Of a stretch of 64,000 nt of DNA, positions 24,042 to 32,680 are shown piece by piece. Position numbers and translations under genes: made by a program. This DNA is from Janthinobacterium sp051380875 (GTDB lineage: Bacteria > Pseudomonadota > Gammaproteobacteria > Burkholderiales > Burkholderiaceae_D): positions 62,001-126,000 of the forward strand of contig NZ_JBNYXW010000016.1 of assembly GCF_051380875.1 (NCBI RefSeq), given 5' to 3'. The notes under the pieces are model-generated. The model was given only the letters and a program-made list of their open reading frames with translations. It was not told the DNA's origin and did not search any database. How positions within the stretch are numbered: position 1 is the stretch's first letter; each line of letters opens with the position of its first letter.

Positions 24042-26189
24042 ATGCGTCATACCTTACTGCTATGCAGCCTCGCGCTGCCATGGTCGGCCCCCGTGTGCGC
24101 CGACGATCTTGTTCCCTCGGTCACCGTCAGCGCCGATAAAACCGCGCAGCGCCGCAACGATACGGTCTCGGCCATCGTCATCGGTCACGATGAATTGATA
24201 CGGCAAGGCGACCGCGCCCTGTCCGATGTGCTCAAGCGCCTGCCCGGCATCACGATTGGCGCTGCGCCCGGCGCCGGCCAGGGCGGTCAAATCCAGTTGC
24301 GCGGCCTGGGGCAGGGCTATACCTTGATCATGCTCGACGGCGTGCCTGTGCCAGCCGGCTTTGCGCTCGACAGCCTCGACCCGGAACTGGTCGAACGCGT
24401 GGAAATCCAGCGCGCCGCCACCGCCGAATTTTCCGCGCAGGCAATTGCCGGCTCGATCAATATCGTGTTGAAAAAAACGACGGCAAAACCGCAGCGCGAG
24501 TTCAAGCTGGGCGCCTCGAACAGCCATGGACTGAACGCCGGCAGCGCCACCTTGCAATGGTCGGGCAAGCAGAAAAAGCTTTCGTATGCACTAGCCGGTA
24601 CCGCCAGCCGCACGGCGCGCCGCGTCGATATCGAGGAATGGGGGCGCAACGTCGATATGGATGGCAACACCACCGTGCTGCGCCATACGCCGCAGCGCGA
24701 AACGGTCGGCGTCAACGCTCTGGAGCTGGCGCCGCGCCTGACTTGGGCGCTGGCCAACGAAGACAGCCTGGCCTGGCAAAGCCTGCTCAGCGTCAAGCGT
24801 GTGGCGAACCGCCACGGGGGCCTGGAAACGGCGTATGTGGGTGGCAACAGCAACTATCCCGATAACCACAGTGACTTCGACCAGGCCAGTGTTACCCTCC
24901 GCAGTGACCTGCACTGGCTGCGCAAGCTGGAGCGGGGCGCCAGCCTTGACGTCAAGCTGGGCGTGCAGCTCAATCATCGCGCCAACGACTTCATTTTCGA
25001 AGGCTACGGTCCGGGCCGCGTGCTGCGCTCGACCCATCTGGTCGATTCGGGCGTCGATGACGTCGGCGCCACCTTCAGTGGCAGTTACCGGCGCCAGCTG
25101 GGCGAACACCATTTGCTGGCCGCCGGCTGGGATGCCGGCCGGCGCCGGCGTGCCGATTTTCGCCGCGAGCGCCAGTTTTCCCCCTCTGAAACGCCGGTGC
25201 TGTCTGATGAAGACTATGCAGCCACCGCCACGCGCCTGGCCCTGTATGCGCAGGATGAATGGAGTCTTTCAAAGCGCTGGTCGCTATACCTTGGCCTGCG
25301 CTGGGAAGGCTTGCGTACGGCCAGCCGCACGGGCGGCGCCGAAGGAGGAGGTAAACCCGTCGACGTGCGCTCGCAAGTGTGGAGTCCGCTGCTGCAAAGC
25401 CTGTGGAAATTGCGCACTGAAGACCAGTTGCGCGCGGCCATCACGCGCACCTACAAGGCGCCCGAGATTTTCGAGCTGATGCCGCGCCGCTATACGGTCG
25501 ACAATGGCAACAGCGCCACCAATCCCGACAACCAGGGCAATCCTGCCCTGCGCCCGGAGCTGGCCTGGGGGCTCGATGCAGCGTATGAATACTACCCGGC
25601 CAAGGGAGCCATGCTGGGCGTGAGCGGCTCGCTGCGGCGCATCAGCGGCGTGATGCGCGACCAGCTGTACCAGAGCGGCGGGCGCTGGGTGGCCACACCC
25701 GTCAACCAGGGCGACGCGCAGGTGCGCGGCATCGAGCTGGAAGCCAGGCTGCCCTTGGCAGCGCTCATGCAAGGCGCGCCCGCGCTCGATCTGCGGGCTA
25801 ACGTGGCGCGCAACTGGTCGCGCGTCGCCGCCATCGCCGGCCCGGACAACCACCTGGATAGCCAACTGCCGTGGAGCGCCAACCTGGGAGGCGATTACCG
25901 GCTGGCCGGCTTGCCTTTGAGTCTGGGCGGTAATCTCAATTACCAGGCGGGCGGGCGCTCGCGCAGCTCAAGCGCGCTGCTGGCGTATGTGGGCGTCAAG
26001 CGTGAACTCGATCTTTACGCGCTGTGGAAGTTCAGCGACAGGCTGCGTGTGCGCCTGTCCGGCGCCAACCTGTTACAGCAGGATTACGCCACAGGCAGCC
26101 GGTATGCCGATGGCGCGGGCAGCATGTTGCGCACGCTCGATACGGGCAGCTACCGCACGCTGCGCCTGATGCTGGAGGGGACACTGTAA
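24042..26189 (+). CDS. TonB-dependent outer-membrane receptor
   Basis: This 715-residue protein has a signal peptide (cut near VCA-DD), a TonB-box-like start (VPSVTVSADK), a plug domain (DVLKRLPGITIG, QIQLRGLGQGY, VERVEIQR) to about 160, and a 22-strand barrel with repeated aromatic/Gly strand text. The final residues MLEGTL end in Leu instead of the usual Phe. It follows the M56-M23 gene by 45 bases with AGGA before the ATG, so it is probably the regulated member of that operon. The family imports siderophores, vitamin B12, sugars or other scarce ligands; the substrate is not readable. Confidence 0.88.
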   Translation: MRHTLLLCSLALPWSAPVCADDLVPSVTVSADKTAQRRNDTVSAIVIGHDELIRQGDRALSDVLKRLPGITIGAAPGAGQGGQIQLRGLGQGYTLIMLDGVPVPAGFALDSLDPELVERVEIQRAATAEFSAQAIAGSINIVLKKTTAKPQREFKLGASNSHGLNAGSATLQWSGKQKKLSYALAGTASRTARRVDIEEWGRNVDMDGNTTVLRHTPQRETVGVNALELAPRLTWALANEDSLAWQSLLSVKRVANRHGGLETAYVGGNSNYPDNHSDFDQASVTLRSDLHWLRKLERGASLDVKLGVQLNHRANDFIFEGYGPGRVLRSTHLVDSGVDDVGATFSGSYRRQLGEHHLLAAGWDAGRRRRADFRRERQFSPSETPVLSDEDYAATATRLALYAQDEWSLSKRWSLYLGLRWEGLRTASRTGGAEGGGKPVDVRSQVWSPLLQSLWKLRTEDQLRAAITRTYKAPEIFELMPRRYTVDNGNSATNPDNQGNPALRPELAWGLDAAYEYYPAKGAMLGVSGSLRRISGVMRDQLYQSGGRWVATPVNQGDAQVRGIELEARLPLAALMQGAPALDLRANVARNWSRVAAIAGPDNHLDSQLPWSANLGGDYRLAGLPLSLGGNLNYQAGGRSRSSSALLAYVGVKRELDLYALWKFSDRLRVRLSGANLLQQDYATGSRYADGAGSMLRTLDTGSYRTLRLMLEGTL

Positions 26190-26217
26190 GCGCTGTTCAT
26201 CCCCATGCGTGCCGAGC

Positions 26218-27567
26218 TTACTTGGAAATGCGCAGGATGGCCGAGGCGAGGCGCGTGAAGCAGGGGCTCAGGTCGCTCTCGGTGGCGGCGTAGCAGTACA
26301 GGCCTCTAGGTTCGGCCGACTTTTGGCAACTGGCCTTCGCATCGGTCGAATTGGCCAGGCAGCGCAGCAAGTCTTCGCCTAATTCATTGTCCGGACCCTC
26401 CTTGTTTTTCAACGATGCACCCATGCCCAGGGTAAAGATGTAAATGCCGTCCTGGCGCGCCTTGGCCGCCATCGCTTCGACCAGGTTGCGCGAGGCGCGG
26501 TGCACATTGGTCCATTGTTCCAGCGGCGTGGACAGCGAATCGGTCACCTTGCGCGGCGTGTTGGTCACGAGGGGGAACTCCTGCGCCGTCGCGTCGTAGG
26601 TGTTATACCAATTGGGAAGCTTGGATATTTTATTTGCCTTGCATGTAGAGTCTGTTAACGGTTTCAGGTCAGCATAAGCCACGTCGGTCTTATACAGGCC
26701 GAACAATGGCGCACTATTATTTACTGTTACAGTGGCAATCGAGCCGGCCGTTGTGCATGGGCTGCCGGCGACGGTGGGGAAGTATGACGAAAAGGCCGCC
26801 GGCGAGCCGTCGGAGAAGAACACGATGACGCGCAGGCTGGAGCGGTTGATCTGGCTGATGTCGTTCAGCTGTTTGCGGGCTTGGAACATGCCGTCGGCCG
26901 AATTGGTGCCGCCATCGAAAATAAAACTGTCTATTTTTATCGTGGCCTTGCTACGGTCGAAGCCGCGCTTGGTCTGATCAAGGGGAAAGGGGAGATCGTT
27001 TTCCACACCATAGGCGAAATGCATTAGGCCAACGCGGTCCACGCTGGAATTGAACTTGTTCAGGAATGATTTGCCAGCAGCCTTGACTGCATCCTTATTG
27101 CCATTTAGCGAACCCGAGGTATCCATCACCAGCACCATATCCAGGTCCTTGCGGATGGTTTGCGCTCTGGCCGCCACCTCCAGGGTCTTGAAGCCGAGTA
27201 TGCCCATCAGCGAGACGGGCAGCGAGGCGCTGGCCGAGACGTCGATCGTCACCGTGCCCTTGTCGAAGCTTACGCCGACCGGGTTCAGGACGGGTGTCGA
27301 GAGCAGGAATTTGTCGGGGTAATTGATGTCAAAAAACTCCTTGGCCGACTGGCGCGCATTGGCCGCCTGCGCCGCCTGGGTGTCGCCCAGCGTGACGCCG
27401 CGCGCCGCCGCCAGGCTGGCCGAGTCGACCGCCGCATTCAGCTTGGCCTTGACGAAGTAGCCCAGCGCCGAATCGACCGCCAGGCCGACCGAGGCGATCA
27501 GGACGATAGCCGTCAGCGCCACCATGACCAGGACTTGCCCGCCTTGTTTCTTGTGTGGAATGCGCAT
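26218..27567 (-). CDS. tadG: TadG-like protein with von Willebrand factor A domain
   Basis: From ATG 27567 (TGATG overlap with the upstream gene) this is 449 residues. An N-terminal TadE/G-type TM helix (VLVMVALTAIVLIASVGLAVDS) is followed by a pilus-assembly region. A vWA domain lies at about 150-430 with MIDAS motif DTSGS and a later DGGTNSADG. The C-terminal part has several Cys residues. It is a minor pilin-like protein of the Flp pilus, exposed outside, and is encoded leftward, away from the main Tad operon. Confidence 0.82.
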   Translation of the reverse strand: MRIPHKKQGGQVLVMVALTAIVLIASVGLAVDSALGYFVKAKLNAAVDSASLAAARGVTLGDTQAAQAANARQSAKEFFDINYPDKFLLSTPVLNPVGVSFDKGTVTIDVSASASLPVSLMGILGFKTLEVAARAQTIRKDLDMVLVMDTSGSLNGNKDAVKAAGKSFLNKFNSSVDRVGLMHFAYGVENDLPFPLDQTKRGFDRSKATIKIDSFIFDGGTNSADGMFQARKQLNDISQINRSSLRVIVFFSDGSPAAFSSYFPTVAGSPCTTAGSIATVTVNNSAPLFGLYKTDVAYADLKPLTDSTCKANKISKLPNWYNTYDATAQEFPLVTNTPRKVTDSLSTPLEQWTNVHRASRNLVEAMAAKARQDGIYIFTLGMGASLKNKEGPDNELGEDLLRCLANSTDAKASCQKSAEPRGLYCYAATESDLSPCFTRLASAILRISK

Positions 27568-28184
27568 CAAAATACCGTCATCGAAGTAAGATTGGGACCC
27601 AGCACCGGCGTCGTGCTGTCGCCGACTTTCAGGGTGCCGAACAGCATGTCGAAATTATAGAAAGTTTCCACTGCGTAGATCAGTTCGCCATCGGACAACA
27701 TGCCCTGCATCAGGGACACCACGGGGGCGCTGTCGGTCTTGGCAATATTGGTGCACGTGCCGCCGCTGTCCCAGCTGCCGCATTGCCAGACCTGGCTGGC
27801 AGGCTGATAGCCGCTGGCATTTACGCCGGCGCTCCAGCGGTATTGTTCCAACACGATATTGCGCAAGCCGCTCTTGGCCGTGTAGCCCATGATCTTGGTG
27901 ATGTAGATCATGCCGCGTCCGCTCATGTCCAGCGGCGGGGTGCTGGCCGCAAGGGCATTCATGATAGTCTGGCTTGAGCCGCTCAGGTCGGCTGTGGAGC
28001 GCGCGGCCAGGTTGGCGCCTTCCCGGCTAATGTTGAGCAAAATGATCTTGGCCTGGATGGCGCGCGACAGGTCAACGACCATGAATAGCAGCAGCGCCAG
28101 CAGCGGCAGCACGATGGCGAATTCCACGGCGGCAATGCCGCGCGCGGCATGGCGTGAAAAAGGAAACGTTCTTGTCCGCATCAT
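27567..28184 (-). CDS. tadF: TadE/TadF-like minor pseudopilin
   Basis: This 205-residue protein has a short basic start, then GIAAVEFAIVLPLLALLLFM, the TadE-type prepilin segment with Glu at +5 after the processing Gly. The C-terminal part is soluble and has one Cys pair (WQCGSWDSGGTCTN). It overlaps tadE and tadG at both ends. By family it is a minor pilin processed by the prepilin peptidase of the locus. The tadE/tadF assignment between this and the next gene is by position and could be swapped. Confidence 0.8.
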   Translation of the reverse strand: MMRTRTFPFSRHAARGIAAVEFAIVLPLLALLLFMVVDLSRAIQAKIILLNISREGANLAARSTADLSGSSQTIMNALAASTPPLDMSGRGMIYITKIMGYTAKSGLRNIVLEQYRWSAGVNASGYQPASQVWQCGSWDSGGTCTNIAKTDSAPVVSLMQGMLSDGELIYAVETFYNFDMLFGTLKVGDSTTPVLGPNLTSMTVF

Positions 28185-28678
28185 AAGCCGCCAAAACTTT
28201 CATTGCGCATGGTCGCCGCCACCACGAAGTGCGCCTTGCCGTCCTTGAAGAAGGCGGCAATCATCGGCGTGGCAAACGGCCAGCTGCAATCGACGGAGAT
28301 GACCACGATATCACCGGCGTTGCCGAACATGCCGGCGTTGGTGCCGGTGCTGCCATTCACTGAAATGACGGGACTGACCTTGTCGTACATGCCCATCGAA
28401 CTATCTTTCATTTTTTGAATGACCGCCTGGTAGCGCTGCTGGTTGCTGCTGCTCGGATCAAGGTCGCTGCTCCCCGTCACTGCATAGCGCGCGCCTTCGC
28501 GAACGGCGTGCTGCATGGTCAGGTTGGCGAAATACGCCATGCTCATCTCAATGATGCCGATCACCAGCAGCAGGAAGGCCGGCGCGATGATGGCGAATTC
28601 GACAATGGTGGAGCCACACTGGCGTAGTCTGCCTGGCGGTGGTCGGGTGGGGCTGGCCGGAGCCTTGCTGAAGTTCAT
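28181..28678 (-). CDS. tadE: TadE-like minor pseudopilin
   Basis: This 165-residue protein contains GSTIVEFAIIAPAFLLLVIG, the TadE-type TM segment with Glu at +5 after Gly, preceded by a basic Pro-rich leader. AVREGARYAVTG following the helix is typical of TadE. It is the first gene of the leftward tadEFG cluster, with its promoter in the region before 28870. It is needed for pilus assembly in Tad systems. Confidence 0.82.
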   Translation of the reverse strand: MNFSKAPASPTRPPPGRLRQCGSTIVEFAIIAPAFLLLVIGIIEMSMAYFANLTMQHAVREGARYAVTGSSDLDPSSSNQQRYQAVIQKMKDSSMGMYDKVSPVISVNGSTGTNAGMFGNAGDIVVISVDCSWPFATPMIAAFFKDGKAHFVVAATMRNESFGGL

Positions 28679-28869
28679 ATCTGGTGTCCGAGTGAAGGCA
28701 AGCGCTGGCGCGCATGCGATGACTGGCCTGTCATCAACTTGCCGAAGTTCATTTTATATTGCTTTCGGTTAGCGAGGTTGGAATTAAAGTGCTTAAAAAT
28801 CAAGTTAATTGCAATTTATGTAGTAAATAAGTTGCTCGGCATACCTTTGCGTGGCTTCCAGAGAGTAAT

Positions 28870-30636
28870 ATGCGGTTGGCATGGAAATTAAAAATAAATA
28901 ACCGTTGTCCTGGCGCTATCCAGGCAATGGCACCTTTACAAAGTGATGAAATCAGGATGCAGCACAAGCAACAACTGCAAGGAGAGCAGCATGCCGACGC
29001 GGGCTTGCCCATGGAGGATCATGTAGACTTGACAATGATTTTCGGCATGCGCCTGCTGCTGGCGGTGACGGCGTTATTGACGCTGATTATCAATCCCGCC
29101 AATCTTGGCGGACCGAGCCAGGTTGCCTTGCTGATCTTGAGCGCTTACGTGTTGCACAGTGCACTATTGTTTCTCCTCCTGTATTTCAATCGCTCATTCG
29201 TTCATGGCAAGTCGATCTATTGGCTCGATGTCCTGTGGTGTGGGCTGATTGTGTTTTGTACCGGCGGCGGCGAAAGCTATTTCTTCCCCTTCTTCTTCTT
29301 TGTCATATTGACGTCGTCGTTCCAGCGCGGCCTGGACGAGGGCGCCCGCATCACGCTGGCGTCCTGTGTCTTGCTGGCGCTGGCGTCGATGGCGTCAAAT
29401 AAGGTGCTGAGCATCTCGCATCTGTTGTTGCGCACGACCTTTGTCATGGCGCTCGGCTACATGATCGCCTACTGGGGTGGCCTGGGGCTGTTGCAGAAGC
29501 GCCGGCTGGCCTTGCTGCGCGAGGTCAGCCAGCAATCCAATCCGCGTTTTGGCGTCGACCATACGGTGGCCTCGATCCTGGAGAAAACCCGGATCTTCTT
29601 CGGCGCCAGCAGCTGCATCCTGGTGATGCGCGAAGGCAGCGCTGCGCACTGGCAGTTGCGCACGGCGCTCAATGGCAGTGCCGGACGCGTCAGCCAGATG
29701 AGCGAGGCCGCAGTGGCGCCGCTGATGGTGTTCGGCGCCAGCCAGAGCGTGCTGTATGCGCCGTCGCTGCGCACGCGCCTTGGCTGGGGTGGCGCGCTGG
29801 CGGGAATCGAGCGCGGCGGCAAGTGGCAGCGCCTCGATGGCACGCATGGCGCGGCGCTGGCCGAATTGCTCGATGCCCAGTCCTTCGTCAGCATCCCCTT
29901 GCCTTTGCGCAAGGGGAAGGGGCGCATTTATGTGATTTCGCCGCGGCAGCGCTTTTCCCGCGCCGATGCCAAGTTCCTCGCGCATATCGTGGCGCAAGTG
30001 TTTCCCTTGATTGAGAACATTGCCATTCTCGACAAACTGGCCTCCGACGCCGCCTACCGCGAGCGGCAAAAAATTGCGCGCGACTTGCACGACTCGACCA
30101 TCCAGCCGTATATCGGCCTGCGCCATGGCTTGAGCGCCTTGCGCGCCAGGGCCGCGCCGGATAGTCCCTTGCTGGACGACCTGGACAAGCTGCTCGACAT
30201 GAGCGGCCAGGTGATCGGCGACCTGCGCCAGATGGCGCAGACGGTCAGGGCCGGCGCGCAGCACGAAGAAGTGGAATTGCTGGTGGCGCTGCGGCGCCAG
30301 GCGGAACAGCTGAAGAAATTCTTTGGCATCGATATCGAGATCGTCGCGGCGCGCGGTTTTGATGTGAGCGACAGGCTGGCGGCGGAAGTGCTTCAGATCG
30401 TGAATGAAGGCATGAGCAATATTCGCAAGCACACCACCGCCCGCGACGGCCGCGTGGTGCTGGCGTGCGGCGCGCACTATTTGTCGATATCCATAGAGAA
30501 CGCGTCCGATGCGTCCGGCAGCGGCGAGTTCATCCCGGCCTCGATCACTGAACGCGCATCGGCGCTGGGCGGTAGCGTGCAGGTTGAGCAGGCCGCCGGC
30601 GGCGCGACCGCGGTGCGCATTGAAATTCCGGTTTAA
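28870..30636 (+). CDS. NarL-type sensor histidine kinase near the Tad locus
   Basis: This protein of about 588 residues has five to six N-terminal TM helices (about 50-210), a GAF-like middle domain (about 235-390), a HisKA_3 phospho-acceptor (QKIARDLHDSTIQPYIGL), N box (IVNEGMSNIRKHT) and a C-terminal G-box region (ALGGSVQVEQAAGGATAVR). The start is uncertain: ATG 28870 with GAGAG upstream is used, but an internal ATG near 28960 is possible. It is co-transcribed with a LuxR-type regulator. Its position between the two Tad arms suggests that it controls pilus genes. Confidence 0.8.
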   Translation: MRLAWKLKINNRCPGAIQAMAPLQSDEIRMQHKQQLQGEQHADAGLPMEDHVDLTMIFGMRLLLAVTALLTLIINPANLGGPSQVALLILSAYVLHSALLFLLLYFNRSFVHGKSIYWLDVLWCGLIVFCTGGGESYFFPFFFFVILTSSFQRGLDEGARITLASCVLLALASMASNKVLSISHLLLRTTFVMALGYMIAYWGGLGLLQKRRLALLREVSQQSNPRFGVDHTVASILEKTRIFFGASSCILVMREGSAAHWQLRTALNGSAGRVSQMSEAAVAPLMVFGASQSVLYAPSLRTRLGWGGALAGIERGGKWQRLDGTHGAALAELLDAQSFVSIPLPLRKGKGRIYVISPRQRFSRADAKFLAHIVAQVFPLIENIAILDKLASDAAYRERQKIARDLHDSTIQPYIGLRHGLSALRARAAPDSPLLDDLDKLLDMSGQVIGDLRQMAQTVRAGAQHEEVELLVALRRQAEQLKKFFGIDIEIVAARGFDVSDRLAAEVLQIVNEGMSNIRKHTTARDGRVVLACGAHYLSISIENASDASGSGEFIPASITERASALGGSVQVEQAAGGATAVRIEIPV

Positions 30637-30688
30637 CAGCCTGCGTCAGATGGGATGCGGGGATGGGCTTCAAGGAAAGAGGTAAAGC

Positions 30689-31357
30689 ATGTCGATTCAA
30701 AATGCCATTCGCGTGATGCTGGTCGATGACCACAAGACGATGTTATGGGGCCTGGAAAAGCTGCTGGAGGGCGCCGAGCCGCCGATGAAAGTGGTCGCCA
30801 GCGCCAGCACGATCGACAGTGCGCTGGCGCTGGTCAATAGCGTGCAGCCCGATGTCATCGTGCTCGACGTCGACCTGGACGGCCTCTGTTCCGTCGACTT
30901 CGTGCCTGCGCTGCTGGCCAATGGCGTCACGCGGGCGGTGATGTTCAGCGGCACGCGCGACCAGGACGTGCTCAGCCGGGCGGTGCGCGGCGGTGCGCGC
31001 GGCGTGATCGGCAAGGAGGCGACGGCGGAAGAAGTCATCGACGTCATCGCGCGGGTGCATCGCGGCGAGGTTTGCCTGGACCAGGCATTGCTGGGTAGCA
31101 TGCTGGGGGCGCTGATGAAGCCGGCGCCGGCGCCCGATCCGGAGGCGGCAAGGATCGCCTCGCTGACGCAGAAGGAGCGCAAGATCGTCGCCATGATGGT
31201 GGATGGCAATGGCGCGCTGAACAAGGCGATCGCCCAGCGCGCCTTTATTTCCGACCAAACCTTGCGCAACCATTTAACCTCGATCTACAGCAAACTGGAC
31301 GTGGCCAACCGGCTGGAGCTGTATGTGTATGCCGTCAAGAACGGGCTCGCAAAGTAG
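30689..31357 (+). CDS. NarL/FixJ-family response regulator
   Basis: This 222-residue regulator has a receiver domain (about 8-125; LVDDH acidic cluster, DVIVLDVDLDGL phospho-acceptor, IGKEAT) and a LuxR helix-turn-helix at about 158-220 (LTQKERKIVAMMVDG, RNHLTSIYSKLDV). It follows the kinase by 52 bases. Downstream, 31358-31545 contains a TATAAT element and a palindrome before the first prepilin gene; that palindrome is a candidate site for this regulator. Confidence 0.85.
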   Translation: MSIQNAIRVMLVDDHKTMLWGLEKLLEGAEPPMKVVASASTIDSALALVNSVQPDVIVLDVDLDGLCSVDFVPALLANGVTRAVMFSGTRDQDVLSRAVRGGARGVIGKEATAEEVIDVIARVHRGEVCLDQALLGSMLGALMKPAPAPDPEAARIASLTQKERKIVAMMVDGNGALNKAIAQRAFISDQTLRNHLTSIYSKLDVANRLELYVYAVKNGLAK

Positions 31358-31372
31358 GTGAATAGCGGGTGC

Positions 31373-31421
31373 CAGTACAAATGTAGTAGTTTCCTTTGGG
31401 AAAAAAAGCTCTTTTGTACTG
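31373..31421. promoter_or_regulatory. Wide inverted repeat upstream of the prepilin genes
   Basis: CAGTACAAA (31373-31381) and TTTGTACTG (31413-31421) are perfect nine-base arms flanking 31 bases with an A-tract. They lie between the response regulator and the TATAAT at 31467-31472. Either a regulator site pair or an RNA hairpin at the end of the regulator transcript. Confidence 0.45.
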
Positions 31422-31466
31422 CCTAGAAAATGACTTTTGTCTGATTTATATCAATAGCTACCTTCA

Positions 31467-31472
31467 TATAAT
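31467..31472 (+). promoter_or_regulatory. TATAAT -10 element ahead of the Flp genes
   Basis: A perfect TATAAT lies about 75 bases before the ATG at 31546. No good -35 is seen 16-18 bases upstream, which fits a promoter that needs an activator. Confidence 0.5.
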
Positions 31473-31545
31473 ACTTCCATCAGCAATCGGTAATTGTCGC
31501 TGAGCTAGCCAGACTGATATTGCGAACACTGACAGGAGCGGGGGA

Positions 31546-31692
31546 ATGTACTTGAAAAATGATGGCGCGCGCGGTCTTGCGTACTTCTTGCAAGATCAAC
31601 GTGGCAGCTCATTTTTCGAACACGCCTTGTTGTTGTCGCTGATAGCCGTGGTGTGCCTGATTGCACTCCTGGCCATATGCAAGGGTCCATAA
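31546..31692 (+). CDS. Second Flp-like prepilin (48 residues)
   Basis: AGGAG lies eight bases before ATG 31546. The product has a basic/polar start, then the segment RGSSFFEHALLLSLIAVVCL. A Gly followed by Glu at +5 and a hydrophobic helix is the Flp/Fap processing rule; here the usual Tyr at +6 is His. It lies 72 bases before the canonical flp gene and in the same direction. It is too short for most gene callers. Likely a minor or alternative Flp pilin, processed by the same prepilin peptidase. Confidence 0.6.
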   Translation: MYLKNDGARGLAYFLQDQRGSSFFEHALLLSLIAVVCLIALLAICKGP

Positions 31693-31764
31693 AGTTGATC
31701 CATTTACTGGTTGCATCAGCAGTCCCACATGACGTTGTTAAAACTCACTCTGAATGGATTAATC

Positions 31765-31926
31765 ATGAATTTCATCAAAAACTTTATCGCTGAAGAAGAT
31801 GGCGTTACCGCCATCGAATACGCCCTGATCGCCGCACTGATTACCGCCGGGCTGGTTACTGCGATAGGATATCTGACCGGTGGCCTGTCTACCGTATTCA
31901 CTAACATTGCTGCGAGACTCAAATAA
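31765..31926 (+). CDS. flp: Flp major pilin
   Basis: This 53-residue prepilin begins MNFIKNFIAEEDGVTAIEYA: the basic/acidic leader, Gly at the cleavage site, Glu at +5 and Tyr at +6 are all canonical. A single hydrophobic helix (ALIAALITAGLVTAIGYL) follows. It is the main subunit of the Tad pilus. A strong hairpin at 31981-32018 follows, as is common where pilin transcript exceeds that of the downstream assembly genes. Confidence 0.88.
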   Translation: MNFIKNFIAEEDGVTAIEYALIAALITAGLVTAIGYLTGGLSTVFTNIAARLK

Positions 31927-31980
31927 TTTCAACTCGCGCCGCCAGGCAGTCGGCACTGTTTTTGTGCGATTGCCGGTGTG

Positions 31981-32018
31981 ATGGTCCGGGCCATGTCGCA
32001 TGGCGCCGGACCATTTTT
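31981..32018 (+). terminator. Terminator or attenuator after flp
   Basis: ATGGTCCGG (31981-31989) pairs with CCGGACCAT (32006-32014), with an inner CCATG/CATGG extension and a following T-tract. It separates flp from the prepilin peptidase gene and would set a high flp-to-assembly-gene ratio. Confidence 0.7.
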
Positions 32019-32059
32019 GTTTGTGGTCTGGCCGTCGTTTTCACCGTGTTGAAGATTCC

Positions 32060-32653
32060 ATGTCCGCTCATTTTTTCCTGATTTGGTCGCCAGCGGTCTT
32101 GTTGGCCAGCTTGCTGCTAGTGGCCGTGTGGCATGACGTGCGCAGCCGCCGCATTCCGAATCGCCTGGTGTTTCCAGGCGCGTTGGCCGGATTATTGCTC
32201 AATGCATTGTTGCCTGCTGGTGCGGGCCTGTTCATGGCGGCACCCGGCGCGATCGGCCTGTGGCCGGCAGTGGCCGGCCTGGCGCTGGGTATGGCGCTGT
32301 TGATGCCGATGTATATGCTCAAGACCATGGGTGCCGGCGATGTCAAATTGATGGCGATGGTGGGTGCATTTGTCGGACCGCAAGCGGTGTTGGGCGCCAT
32401 GCTGTTCAGCCTGCTCGCCGGTGGCGTGCTGGCGCTGGCCGTGGCAGCCTTTCATGGCACGCTGCGCCAGGTCACCAGCAATAGCTATCACCTGTTGTTG
32501 AATAGTCTCATGCGTGGGATCGCAGGCCAGAGGCCGGGCATTGATGCCCCCCCCGCGGCTAGCGGCAAACTGCCGTATGCGATCGCCATTGCCAGCGGCA
32601 CGCTGATCTACCTGTTGCTGGCCGCCAGCGGCCAGCTGGGGATATTTGCGTAA
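32060..32653 (+). CDS. tadV: Prepilin peptidase TadV/CpaA
   Basis: From ATG 32060 this is a 197-residue membrane protein with about six TM helices. The aspartate peptidase pair is in AVWHDVRSRRIPN and TMGAGDVKLMAMVGA (GxGD motif). It lacks the large N-terminal methyltransferase domain, as expected for CpaA/TadV. It cleaves the leader peptides of Flp and TadE/F pseudopilins at the inner membrane. The longer frame from 32000 would start within the terminator and is rejected. Confidence 0.87.
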   Translation: MSAHFFLIWSPAVLLASLLLVAVWHDVRSRRIPNRLVFPGALAGLLLNALLPAGAGLFMAAPGAIGLWPAVAGLALGMALLMPMYMLKTMGAGDVKLMAMVGAFVGPQAVLGAMLFSLLAGGVLALAVAAFHGTLRQVTSNSYHLLLNSLMRGIAGQRPGIDAPPAASGKLPYAIAIASGTLIYLLLAASGQLGIFA

Positions 32654-32680
32654 TGCGTATCTTGTCCTGGCAGTTTGCCC

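Noticed and set aside
31711..31764. Longer flp start at 31711
   Set aside because: The added 18 residues lack a leader pattern and a ribosome site; MNFIKNF at 31765 matches Flp leaders.
32000..32059. Longer tadV start at 32000
   Set aside because: It would begin inside the terminator hairpin after flp.
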